Below, in pieces: positions 46,501 to 55,923 of a stretch of 64,000 nt of DNA (positions within the stretch are counted from its first letter, which is position 1; the number at the start of each line of letters is the position of its first letter). The notes under the pieces were generated by a model. The model saw only the letters and a list, made by a program, of their open reading frames with translations, made no database searches and was not told the origin of the DNA. Both the position numbers and the translations under genes were made by a program. Origin of the DNA: Salvelinus alpinus (lineage: Eukaryota > Chordata > Actinopteri > Salmoniformes > Salmonidae); NCBI RefSeq assembly GCF_045679555.1, contig NC_092091.1, positions 89,386,651 to 89,450,650 on the forward strand, read 5' to 3'.

Positions 46501-47523
46501 AATGTCCTGGTGACATCACTAAGCTGTTTCCTTCCTCTTCTGCAGCTCAGTTCAGAAGGACGACTGTATCGATGTGTCTATGTGGTTTAATATGTAATCC
46601 ACAGCATCATTATTAACTTGACCACACTTAAAGAGATATTAAATGTCTGATTTGTTATTGTTACCCATCTACCAATCACTGCCCTTCTTTAAGAGGGTTT
46701 CAAAAAGATCCCTGGTCTTTGTATATAGTTGAATCTGTGCTTGAAATGCGTTACTTGACTGAGGGACCTTCCAGATGATGTATGTATGGTGGACAGGTCC
46801 ACTTTGACATTACAGAGTATTTTCAGTAGATTGTTGACAAAACATTACAATTAAATCCATTTTAATCCCACTATGTAACACAGTAGAGAAAAGGGTGTGA
46901 ATACTTTTGCACGGCTCTGTATGTTATGTAGAATAGACAATCGTGTCAGCCAGGGTAGGCGTCAATTCCAAATAAATCCGTCAATGCAGAAAGTAAACTG
47001 AAATTACAATTCAATAACTGGAAAAGGGTCATCTATTTTCAATGACTTGTTAATAAACCTAATAGTAATAGTTCAATTTTTTTATTGACTGACTTGAATT
47101 TGAATTGACTACAACCCTGGAGTCAGCTCTATAAAATAAATTAATTTCAGAGGAATGTTAACTGGAGAGACTGTTAGATGTAGAAACAGCTGCTGTTCAC
47201 CCTAAAGCCATATTCATTTAATTCACCCCCTTTCAGCATTAACACTCCCTGAGATTCCTGCTGAGGAGTTTCTGAAGAAACACTGGGCTAAACTCATTCA
47301 GGGAGTCAAAAACCCAATGCCAATAGCAGATGTTCTGTGGTCAAAGGACATGATTGGTGATGAAGAGTACTCCAGAATAACAGCTGAAACAACTGAACAA
47401 GACCGAATGAGAAAACTACTGAGATCAGTCCTCCCTAAAGGACCAGAAGTGACGGGAGCTTGTCTCAAAGCTCTCATTGAACATGAACGCCATCTTGTTA
47501 AGTACTGGAGTGAATCTAGGTAA
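40476..47523 (+). CDS. NLRP1-like FIIND-CARD gene, paralogue 2 (5' end lost in the gap)
   Basis: Gene-level entry. Exons: 40476-40540, 40673-40887, 41073-41329, 42053-42187, 42319-42451, 42553-42582, 47237-47523 (TAA 47521-47523). Borders and phases equal those of paralogue 1. The FIIND keeps the Phe-Ser bond (Phe 41189-41191, Ser 41192-41194) and a His 27 residues earlier. ZU5 is nearly identical to paralogue 1, UPA is diverged, and the CARD is of a different subtype. The linker and first FIIND exon are not seen; they are probably in or beyond the gap. An AATAAA lies 56 bp after the stop. The last intron (4.65 kb) is filled by a 34-bp array and a Tc1 element. The gene is expected to encode a cytosolic inflammasome sensor part. 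Confidence 0.78.
40673..40887 (+). CDS. FIIND exon (ZU5 core), paralogue 2
   Basis: 215 bp, two residue differences from 14321-14535. The intron upstream is only 132 bp because it lacks the LINE found in paralogue 1. Confidence 0.83.
41073..41329 (+). CDS. FIIND exon with Phe-Ser site, paralogue 2
   Basis: 257 bp, one codon shorter than its counterpart. The two copies agree through [10 protein letters not shown] and then diverge (PISLILRLLS here versus [10 protein letters not shown]). Confidence 0.82.
41330..41509. other. Intron, no feature recognised
   Basis: Start of the intron before the UPA exon at 42053; nothing recognised. Confidence 0.4.
41510..41641 (+). repeat. 25-bp tandem array, ~5 copies, GC-rich
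   Basis: The unit contains GAAGGGGACATTGCCCCGGG, so every unit also holds a self-complementary GCCCCGGGGC. The ORFs on the minus strand are products of the repeat. Confidence 0.85.
41642..41960. mobile_element. Unclassified interspersed repeat
   Basis: It contains CACATGGGACGTTAAACAGG and CATGGTCACTAAAGATCCCA, and ends near TGGTAAAATAAAGATAATAA. It resembles a common fish short interspersed repeat, but I cannot name it. Confidence 0.4.
42053..42187 (+). CDS. FIIND exon (UPA, middle), paralogue 2
   Basis: 135 bp, 45 codons, acceptor TTTGTAG and donor GTGCAG. It has little residue identity to 15139-15264 apart from the AV.E.EK..Q start and the SFKL/SLKL and STSI words. Confidence 0.7.
42319..42451 (+). 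CDS. FIIND exon (UPA, end), paralogue 2
   Basis: 133 bp after CCTCCTACAG. It encodes IQLLPADTTPSCCQMIMG and [16 protein letters not shown]. It has the same length and phase as in paralogue 1. Confidence 0.78.
42553..42582 (+). CDS. Short connector exon, paralogue 2
   Basis: 30 bp between TTTTTCAG and GTAAG, encoding DVYSKDYHPT. It matches the 30-bp exon 16043-16072 in size and phase. Confidence 0.65.
42635..45225 (+). repeat. Intronic minisatellite, 34-bp unit (37-bp variants), ~75 copies
   Basis: The unit contains GTGATGAAGGTCTTCATGAG and TCGTGTTCAGTGGG. Variants include GATGATG insertions, GGGCGTC for GTCTTC, and TTTGG for GGGG. The inner TCATGA/CTTCATGAAG words are self-complementary. 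Confidence 0.92.
45249..46919 (-). mobile_element. Tc1-like element with both TIRs, transposase remnant and nested SINE
   Basis: The inverted ends CAGAGCCTTGCAAAAGTAT / ATACTTTTGCACGGCTCTG are bordered by TA. A transposase piece on the minus strand (46258-45953) keeps GGGCIMVWVCLTSANTGEF and FTFQQDNN (DDE region) and then breaks. A SINE is inserted at 45392-45634. Confidence 0.83.
45392..45634 (-). mobile_element. tRNA-derived SINE nested in the Tc1 element, 9-bp TSD
   Basis: On the minus strand it begins CTCCTGGGTGGCGCAGTGAT (tRNA-like head with GGGTTCGCGCCC as B box). It ends with a V-SINE-like tail whose plus-strand form is TTTAGCAGACGCTCTTATCC. ATTGATATA flanks both sides (45383-45391 and 45635-45643). 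Confidence 0.8.
46920..47236. other. Intron end, no feature recognised
   Basis: Sequence between the Tc1 element and the CARD exon of paralogue 2; nothing recognised. Confidence 0.4.
47237..47523 (+). CDS. CARD terminal exon, ASC/NLRP1-like, paralogue 2
   Basis: The acceptor CCCTTTCAG ends at 47236 and the TAA stop is at 47521-47523. The CARD reads EEFLKKHWAKLIQGV, then ADVLWSKDMIGDEEYSRITA, then EQDRMRKLLRSVLPKG and ACLKALIEHERHLVKYW. The pattern F..H...LI..V, L....I..EEY..I.AE.T.Q..MRKLL is that of ASC- and NLRP1-type CARDs, which bind ASC. That contrasts with the caspase-1-type CARD at 18317. The domain is intact, about 95 residues, with a normal length and a clean stop. Confidence 0.87.
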
Positions 47524-47578
47524 CACAGCTTTCTTCTCTCCCTCCATTGAATATGCGGAATGATTTAAATATAGGTCA

Positions 47579-47584
47579 AATAAA
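47579..47584 (+). promoter_or_regulatory. Poly(A) signal AATAAA
   Basis: A canonical hexamer 56 bp after the CARD stop of paralogue 2, and just upstream of an LTR insertion at 47596. The spacing is suitable for a short 3' UTR. Confidence 0.5.
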
Positions 47585-47595
47585 AACATAGCTAT

Positions 47596-48197
47596 TGTCA
47601 CGATGTGGCCTTTTGGGTGTATATCGTGGCCGAGCGGCCGTTCATGTGCAAAGGATTAGCATTTCAATGAACAGAATTATCAACTGTGTGTAGTGAATCC
47701 ATTTAGTCTTTCCCGCTCCTTTATCTGTCTCCACCCCTTTTCTTTGTCTACCAAGCCGTCATACCGGCTTAGCCCACTATGGACTTTTCTATCAATGCAT
47801 TGTTAGTAACAAATATCTACTGTTTGTTTGTTATGTATTTCTGTGATTATTTAGTTAGTTAGTAAATAAATAATTAAGCTATTTTGTATATTTCTGATTC
47901 ATTATGGAAACTAGGGTTTGAGCAGATAACCAAACATTTTACAACGTTTGGAATGAGACTAACGAAGGTAACAATTAATCATCGTTAATAGAAGATTATA
48001 ATTGATCAGATATTAAAATATCTGAAGAGTTATATTCGGGAAATTATAACTCTGTAAATCTCAACATTTTTCCGTGGTGCCCCGACATCCTAGTTCATTA
48101 ATGTTTACATGATTAGTTCAATCACGTAATAATTAAACCTAGAGAACTGATTTGATAGAAATAAGCCTTCACATTTAATGATAGTCCAGACACGACA
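47596..48197 (-). mobile_element. Truncated solo LTR, same family as 612-1924
   Basis: Read on the minus strand it starts TGTCGTGTCTGG and ends CATCGTGACA. It shares the GTCGGGGCACCACGGA landmark and the order of AT-rich words with 612-1924. At ~600 bp it is internally deleted. The flanks CTAT (left) and CTAC (right) may be a decayed 4-bp duplication. Confidence 0.55.
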
Positions 48198-48265
48198 CTA
48201 CCCAGATCAAAAAAACTATTTCAGAATGAAGCATGTTTTTGTGTTTCTTTTTGTAATAAATATGT

Positions 48266-48750
48266 CTTATTATAGTTCTATCATAGGACCATCATCACAT
48301 CATTATCTCAGGTGTATCATAGGACCATCATCACATCATTATCTCAGGTGTATCATAGGACCATCATCACATCATTATCTCAGGTGTATCATAGGACCAT
48401 CATCACATCATTATCTCAGGTGTATCATAGGACCATCATCACATTATCTCAGGTGTATCATAGGACCATCATCACATCATTATCTCATTTGTATCATAGG
48501 ACCATCATCACATCGTTATCTCAGGTGTATCATAGGACCATCATCACATCATTATCTCAGGTGTAACATAGGACCATCATCACATCATTATCTCATTTGT
48601 ATCATAGGACCATCATCACATCATTATCTCAGGTGTATCATAGGACCATCATCACATCATTATGTCAGGTGTATCATAGGACCATCATAACATCATTATC
48701 TCAGATGTATCATAGGACCATCATCACATCATTATCTCAGGTGTATCTCA
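48266..48750 (+). repeat. Minisatellite, 36-bp unit, ~13 copies
   Basis: The unit contains TATCATAGGACCATCATCAC and ATCATTATCTCAGG. A unit length divisible by three keeps two frames open, giving ORFs that are not genes. Confidence 0.9.
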
Positions 48751-48819
48751 CTCCTCCTCCTTCTCCATACTTTCTGATCTCTCTCTTCCCTTCTCCTCCA
48801 TCCTCTGTCTTGTAGCGCC

Positions 48820-49325
48820 TAATCTGAAGATGCTGAGGTCTGTCTCCTAGTCTGTGGACAAAGACACTTAATCACCTAATCTGAAGATGCTGAGGCCTGT
48901 CTCCTAGTCTGTGGACAAAGACACTTCTTCACCTAATCTGAAGATGCTGAGGCCTGTCTCCTAGTCTGTGGACAAAGACACTTCTTCACCTAATCTGAAG
49001 ATGCTGAGGCCTGTCTCCTAGTCTGTGGACAAAGACACTTCTTCACCTAATCTGAAGATGCTGAGGCCTGTCTCCTAGTCTGTGGACAAAGACACTTCTT
49101 CACCTAATCTGAAGATGCTGAGGCCTGTCTCCTAGTCTGTGGACAAAGACACTTCTTCATCTAATCTGAAGATGCTGAGGCCTGTCTCCTAGTCTGTGGA
49201 CAAAGACACTTCTTCATCTAATCTGAAGATGCTGAGGCCTGTCTCCTAGTCTGTGGACAAAGACACTTCCTCACCTAATCTGAAGATGCTGAGGCCTGTC
49301 TCCTAGTCTGTAGACAAAGACCCTA
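48820..49325 (+). repeat. Minisatellite, 57-bp unit, ~9 copies
   Basis: The unit contains CTAATCTGAAGATGCTGAGG and CTGTGGACAAAGACACTTCT. Copies are nearly identical. Confidence 0.9.
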
Positions 49326-49687
49326 AGTCAAACGGGGCAGTGGATATGAGTGTTTAAATCAGACTGCTTATAACAGCACCACCTATAGGCTAATCGGTGC
49401 CATTATATTTTGACCAAGTTACTCACGGCCTCTAGTTTCTGTGTGCCAAATAAGAAAAAGAGTAATCAATGTATGCTGGAGGGAAATCAATCTAAGAATA
49501 ACAATAGAGGTTCTATTTTAACAAATATTTCTGCTATTTTCACAACCAGAATTATGGGCCCAGTAGGTGGCGGTGGTGCGAAAGGGATGAATAAATTAAT
49601 TGGAGGTGTGAGGAGAGCTTGGCCACTCACTGGCCAATCAACTCAGTTCATGGCTTAATACTGTATGCCATTTTCTCACGTTCTGTA
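49326..49687. other. No gene recognised
   Basis: Short unassigned stretch; an ORF at 49410-49658 has no domain signature. Confidence 0.35.
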
Positions 49688-49907
49688 GGGCTCCCGAGTG
49701 GAGCAGCGGTCTAAGGCGTCACTACAGACCCTGGTTCGATTCCAGGCTGTATCACAACCGGCCGCGATTGGAAGTTCCATAGGGCGATGCACAATTGGCC
49801 CGAGCGTCGTCCAGGTTAGGGTTTGGCCGAGGTAGGCCGTCATTGTAAATAAGAATTTGTTCTTAACCGACTTGCCAAGTTAAAGGTTAATTAAATCAAA
49901 TCAAATA
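49688..49907 (+). mobile_element. tRNA-derived SINE, salmonid type
   Basis: The head GGGCTCCCGAGTGGAGCAGC resembles a tRNA 5' half and CTGGTTCGATTCCAGG a B box. The body shares GTAAATAAGAATTTGTTCTT with the SINE at 2031. The tail is AATCAAATCAAA. Confidence 0.8.
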
Positions 49908-50028
49908 TTGACGGTCTTTGTGTTGTCATCGACTCCAATCATTTCGGCTGGGGGCACGGAATATTCTCATCCTAGTCCATACAATGTGGATTGATACTGC
50001 AGTTTATTAAATATAATAGGCTATAACG

Positions 50029-51851
50029 TCTTTGGGCTGCAAGCCCGAAGCCGGGCACAATATGACAACAGCCACTTCAAGTGCAGGGCGCGAAATTCAA
50101 AATATATTTTTTAGAAATATTTAACTTTCACACATTAACAAGTCCAATACAGCATATGAAAGATAAACATCTTGTGAATCCAGCCAACATGTCCGATTTT
50201 TAAAATGTTTTACAGCGAAAACACCACATATATTTATGTTAGCTCACCACCAAATACAAAAAAGGACAGACATTTTTCACAGCACAGGTAGCATGCACAA
50301 AGCCAACCTAACTAACCAAGAAACAACCAAACTAACCAAGAAACAACTTCATCAGATGACAGTCTTATAACATGTTATACAATAAATCTATGTTTTGTTC
50401 GAAGAATGTGCATATTTGAGGTATAAATCAGTTTTACATTGCAGCTACCATCACAGCTACCGTCACAAATAGGACCGAAGCAGCCAGAGTAATTACAGAC
50501 ACCAACGTCAAATACCTAAATACTCATCATAAAACATTTCTGAAAAATCGATGGTGTACAGCAAATTAAAGACAAACATCTTGTGAATCCAGCCAATATT
50601 TCCGATTTTTTAAGTGTTTTACAGCGAAAACACAATATAGCATTATATTAGCTTACTACAATAGCCTACCACACTACCGCATTCATTCATCAAGGCACGT
50701 TAGCGATAGCAATAGGCACGTTAGCGATAGCGAATAAACCAGCAAAAGATATATAATTTTTGACTAACCTTGATAAGCTTCATCACATGACAGTCCTATA
50801 ACATCAGGTTATACATACACTTATGTTTTGTTCGAAAATGTGCATATTTAGAGCTGAAATAACGTAGCATATTTTTCCCAGAATGTGCGGATATTTTTAT
50901 GACACTCAACTATTCTGACCAAATAACTATACATAAACGTTACTAAAAAATACATGTTGTACAGGAAATGATAGATACACTAGTTCTTAATGCAATCGCG
51001 GTGTTAGAATTCTAAAAATAACTTCATTACGACATCCAGCTTAGTTATAGCGAGAGAGTGCCCAAACTCTGGGCGCAAACTACTAGTACAACATGTTCGA
51101 CAGATATATGAAATAGCATCATAAAATGGGTCCTACTTTTGATGATCTTTCATCAGAATGTTGTACAAGGGGTCCTTTGTCCAGAACAATCGTTGTTTGG
51201 ATTTAGAATGTCCTCTTCTCCAGTCAATTAGCACGGAAAGCTAGCAAAGTGGCGCGAAGCTCTCCTTCCTGAACATACGCAGACAAAGCAACACGCCTAA
51301 CGTCCCAAAAAAATTTCAATAATCTAATAAAACTATATTGAAAAAACATACTTTACGATGATATTGTCACATGTATCAAATAAAATCAAAGGCGGAGATA
51401 TTAGTCGTCTATAACGACAGCTTATCAGAAGGCAATACCAGGTCCCTTCTCGCGCTCTCCAGAAAACAGGAAACTGGTGACACGTCATACAAAGAGCTTT
51501 TATTCGACCCCAGATCAAGTTATACACTCCATTTCTTCTCTCACTGCCTGTCGACATCTAGTGGAAGACGTATGAAGTGCATGTATACTGATATATATCA
51601 AGGACATTTATAGGCAGGCCCTAGAACAGAGCATCGATTTCAGATTTTCCACTTCCTGTCAGGAAGTTTGCTGCAAAATGAGTTCTGTTTTACTCACAGA
51701 TATAATTCAAACGGTTTTAGAAACTAGAGAGTGTTTTCTATCCAATAGTAATAATAATATGCATATTGTACGAGCAAGAATAGAGTACGAGGCCATTTGA
51801 AATGGGCACCTTTTATCCAGGCTACTCAATACTGCCCCTGCAGCCCAAAGA
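50029..51851. mobile_element. Non-autonomous DNA-transposon-like element, 13-bp TIRs
   Basis: TCTTTGGGCTGCA at 50029-50041 is repeated inverted as TGCAGCCCAAAGA at 51839-51851. Inside, a block with CATCTTGTGAATCCAGCCAA and TTTTACAGCGAAAACAC occurs twice about 410 bp apart (from 50166 and 50577). GTTTTGTTCGAA also recurs. No transposase was seen. The element is long for a MITE. Confidence 0.6.
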
Positions 51852-52377
51852 GGATAACACCAGTAAAATAAACAAGTTGACTGTCAACATTGTTGAAATG
51901 TGCTTCAATGAGTACAGGCCTATATGTCTTTATGTAACAAGGTTAGTTGTGTTTCCACTTGACACTGCAGAAATATGTATTGTTTATTTTTTTTATTTTT
52001 TTAGGTTTTGCTATTGGTTGGTTCAAGTCAAATGTCAATAAGGTGTTATACCATTGGTCATGCTGTCAGATAGGGGAAGATAGCGGAGGTAAATGAGTTC
52101 CCAGTCTGATATTGACATGCCAACGAATCTGCAGCCATCAACGACAACGAGCCTGGTCATCTGATGTGCTTCCTGTCTGTGGAGAATAAAATAAAGATCA
52201 ACTGGGAGCTACTTTTCGTTATTACACAACGCAAGAGAGACTATGATGACATCTGTTACATTTACACATCACACCTCAAATATAAAATACTAGGCTCCTG
52301 TAAATTGCATTGCATGTGTGAAGCACATTCTCAAGAAGCAAGAATACAGCCTATGGCGTTATGGCGTTATGGCGTTA
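51852..52377. other. No gene recognised
   Basis: AT-rich sequence. The ORFs here have no domain signature. A GTTATGGCG word is repeated three times near 52354-52378. Confidence 0.35.
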
Positions 52378-52545
52378 TACAGGGCGTTTGGAAAGTATTC
52401 AGACTTTGCCCACATTTTGTTACGTTACAGCCTTATTCTAAACTGGATTACATTGTTCCCCCCCTCATCAATCTACACACAATACCCCATAATGACATCA
52501 CAATACCCCATAATGACATCACAATACCCCATAATGACAAAGCAA
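52378..52545 (+). mobile_element. Tc1 terminal fragment, same family as 16091-17549
   Basis: ACAGGGCGTTTGGAAAGTAT, CCACATTTTGTTACGTTACA and AATACCCCATAATGAC match the end of the Tc1 element at 16091. CAATACCCCATAATGACATCA is locally repeated about three times. Confidence 0.75.
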
Positions 52546-52633
52546 AAATGGGTTTTTAGAATTTTGGGCAAAATAATTTTGGGTTTGATCCAAGGCTGTG
52601 TTGCAGCTGGCCGGGAGCCCCAAAGGGCGGTGT

Positions 52634-53462
52634 AGGTTAGGAGAATTAACATAGCAGGTTAGGAGAATTAACATAGCAGGTTAGGAGAATTAACATGGCA
52701 GGTTAGGAGAATTAACATGGCAGGTTAGGAGAATAAACATAGTAGGTACGGAGAATTAACATAGCAGGTTAGGAGAATTAACATAGCAGGTTAGGAGAAT
52801 AAACATAGCAGGTTAGGAGAATTAACATAGCAGGTTAGGAGAATTAACATGGCAGGTTAGGAGAATTAACATGGCAGGTACGGAGAATTAACATAGCAGG
52901 TTAGGAGAATTAACATGGCAGGTTAGGAGAATAAACATAGCAGGTTAGGAGAATTAACATGGCAGGTTAGGAGAATAAACATAGCAGGTTAGGAGAATTA
53001 ACATAGCAGGTTAGGAGAATTAACATAGCAGGTTAGGAGAATTAACATGGCAGGTTAGGAGAATTAACATAGCAGGTTAGGAGAATTAACATAGCAGGTT
53101 AGGAGAATTAACATAGCAGGTTAGGAGAATTAACATGGCAGGTTAGGAGAATTAACATGGCAGGTTAGGAGAATTAACATGGCAGGTACGGAGAATTAAC
53201 ATAGCAGGTTAGGAGAATTAACATAGCAGGTACGGAGAATTAACATAGCAGGTTAGGAGAATTAACATAGTAGGTTAGGATAATTAACATAGCAGGTACG
53301 GAGAATTAACATAGCAGGTTAGGAGAATTAACATGGCAGGTACGGAGAATTAACATAGCAGGTTAGGAGAATTAACATGGCAGGTTAGGAGAATTGACAT
53401 GGCAGGTACGGAGAATTAACATAGCAGGTACGGAGAATTAACATAGTAGGTTTGGAGAATTA
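52634..53462 (+). repeat. Minisatellite, 22-bp unit, ~38 copies
   Basis: The unit is AGGTTAGGAGAATTAACATAGC, with TAGC/TGGC, GTTAGG/GTACGG and ATTAAC/ATAAAC variants. Confidence 0.92.
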
Positions 53463-53536
53463 GGTTATGAAAAGGGTTAGGGTTAGCTAAAATGCAACAA
53501 ATTTCAACTTTTGAAGTTAATTTGACAAAAGCTGTA

Positions 53537-53650
53537 TCCCTTCTAGCCATGTTCTGTTTCCTCCGACACATTGGTACGGCTGACTTCCGGGTAAAGTGAG
53601 CAGTGTGTTAAGAAGTTGGCAGCTTGGCGGGTCATGTTTCGGAGGACACG
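53537..53650 (+). mobile_element. SINE-like fragment
   Basis: CCGACACATTGGTACGGCTG and GTGTGTTAAGAAGTTGGCAG resemble the middle of a common fish SINE. It is cut at 53650 by the LTR-like block. Confidence 0.45.
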
Positions 53651-54930
53651 TGTCGTGACGTTGTATTAGTTAATGTGGCGACTGTTGCTCATCGAATGAT
53701 TACAAGTTTCTAATTACGTGATTAACTGAATCAAGCAATTATTAACTCGTTAACCTGGGGCACCATGGGAAAACTAGTTTTTATTGAGTTTCTATTTCCC
53801 AAATTAACTCAAAGAATATCAGAATATCGATTTTACCACAGCCGCTAATTAACCAGTTGCCTCTAACAGTCTCGTTCTGAACGTCGTATAGCCCGGGATT
53901 CTGCACGGACCCGGGTCTCACTAATGAATTCGCACCACACCAATCTTAGTTGAATGTTTATTTACTAAAAAGCTAAAATGATGATAAAAGATACACATAC
54001 ACAAAAACACATTCTAGGCTATTGATTAGAACTTAGTATAACGGGCCAACACACTAGGGCGCGTGTTACCCAAAATGGGGATTTAAAAGAGAGAGAAAGA
54101 GAGAAAGTACACAAGAGGAATATACATTTGGGTGAAATTGTCAGCTATGCTCATTCTAACCCTAGCCTTGCCCCAAACTGCCGCTGTTATGAGTCAGAAT
54201 ATAATGATGTAATTACTTGTGGAAGGTCTCCGTGGATTTTCCCACGTGGACCGTTCAAGCTGCTCAATGACGCACTTCTCCTGCGCACCTCTCTAGGTGT
54301 CCTCACGATGTCCGTGTCCTTTGGCTTTACTGGCCTGTTCCTTTGTCCTCGCTCTGGAAGGGGTCTTCGGAGGACAGATAGCTCTGTAGCTCAGAGCTCA
54401 CAGCGTAAAGATGAAAGAGTGTAGATACCACGATTCGATGGGGAGTGAAGGCTAGGTGGTTCGGCTTGTATTCACCCGCTTAGACACCGCTACTCATCCG
54501 TAGCTTGGGTAGAAAAATATTTATTTGTCTTCAAACTTGTTGCGTTTTGGGTTCGTTGACCTTTTAGACCTTTGGCTGCAGCTCGGGTCACTTAGTCTAA
54601 TCTGTTAATTCTGCACTCACAGGTTTTATACCCTCGGGTCAGAAGTGGGCGTAACCGCCTTCAGGGCAATTCTCTGGGCGTGCCAAGTTTAAGGGGCAAG
54701 GTATAGATTTGACTAAAATCCAATTTTAGACAACTAACTTCACATTTCATCTCTACCGAAACATTCTCTTTGATTTGGACATTTTCCACACAACGTACAA
54801 TGTATAAACATCAAGCATATACGAGGAAAACTCTTAACGTTTCAATGTTTTCATAATAACGTCATCTATTAACCTTTAATAACAAAACAAAAATGACATA
54901 CATTTTCATATTCCATCTATCGTCACGACC
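53651..54930 (+). mobile_element. LTR-like block, same family as 612-1924
   Basis: It starts TGTCGTGACG and ends CGTCACGACC, with the landmark CCTGGGGCACCATGGGA at the same distance from the start as in 612-1924 and a similar total length (~1.28 kb). No clear target-site duplication. The coding potential inside is weak. Confidence 0.5.
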
Positions 54931-54935
54931 ACCAT

Positions 54936-55184
54936 TGTAGTTGACGGAAACCATTGTTCCAAAGTCCCTTTATTGCATGTTTACAGTTCTGAGGCTGGTT
55001 CTCCATAGTGAGAGGGAAGGGACAAGGGAATGTTGTCCGTGGTCTCAGAATTACCATGGGTGTGAGGGGTCATAAAACCCCCACATCTTCAGACCCCTAG
55101 ATCTCTCCTCCTCTGTTGGGGTTGAGAGGTAATCTGTAGGGATGTGGTCTCCTGTAACCCGACCTGATCAGGACAGTCATGACA
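54936..55184 (-). mobile_element. 3' LTR of the retrovirus-like element
   Basis: The 189 bp at 54996-55184 match 61945-62133 closely. The LTR start (minus strand) is TGTCATGACTGTCC, directly after a purine tract. Beyond the shared part it continues with a minus-strand AATAAA (54969-54974). The outer end at 54936 (ACTACA on the minus strand) is a guess. Confidence 0.65.
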
Positions 55185-55194
55185 GTCCCCCTCT
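55185..55194 (-). promoter_or_regulatory. Polypurine tract before the 3' LTR
   Basis: The minus strand reads AGAGGGGGAC immediately before TGTCATGACTG, the expected position of the plus-strand primer. A second, longer G-run in similar surroundings lies at about 55283-55295. Confidence 0.6.
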
Positions 55195-55923
55195 GGTAGG
55201 TTCAACTTGGAATGATTCTGCAGGTTGCAACCCACCATAAGAATGACCATCGGATGTCCTGGTTTGTGGATCATCATAGCAGTCCCCCCCCCCCTTGGTG
55301 GTTCACCCTGGTAGGATTTCCGCAAGCTGCGGACCACCACCAGAATGGACCGGGTAGGTCCGGCAGTGGCTCCGTGTTCCGGCCCGTCATCCTGTTATCC
55401 CGGCTAGTGGATCTAGGCAGTAACTTGGCAGACGTTAATAACGCACAACACTCAGGCAATACATCATTACATTTCCTCCCCAAACGAGCAGCATTGGGCT
55501 CTACTGTTTCCTAAGTGTCAAAGGAAATTAAACGAAAAATTGGAATAAAAACATAAAAGTATACAAAATGTGTCTACCACACCCTAATCATCTAATTTGG
55601 ACTATGTCCTATATATGTCCATGGTCTTGGCTAAATGACTCTATCATGGCATTGTCTCTAATGTCCTGTCTAGGGTGATCCTACTTGCAGGTGGGTAGTT
55701 AAGGCACTTGGAAAAACTTGGCCCCTGAAGGCCAAAGCTTACATTGGGCACATTACTGGGCTGACCTAGCGAGTTCAGGAGAGGAGGCTGGGACTGGGTC
55801 CCCAAAGGGGCTTTCAGGATCTATTGCCGACTTTCCAAAAATTGGGATCGCTTCCGTCCCACAGGTGATCCTAGTATAAGACCTCATTAGGTCTTCCATT
55901 GCACGTGTGCGCCTGTGTACGTA
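55195..55923. other. Region between env-like ORF and 3' LTR, no gene seen
   Basis: It holds a second copy of purine-tract-like sequence (11-C run on the plus strand near 55283). No coding frame on the minus strand continues the env-like ORF. Confidence 0.45.

Noticed and set aside
48178-48815. ORF of 170 codons with a repeated peptide
   Set aside because: Product of the 36-bp minisatellite; no flanking coding sequence or splice sites.
52164-52635. Two overlapping ORFs of 105-131 codons
   Set aside because: They run through a Tc1 end and its local repeat; no domain seen.
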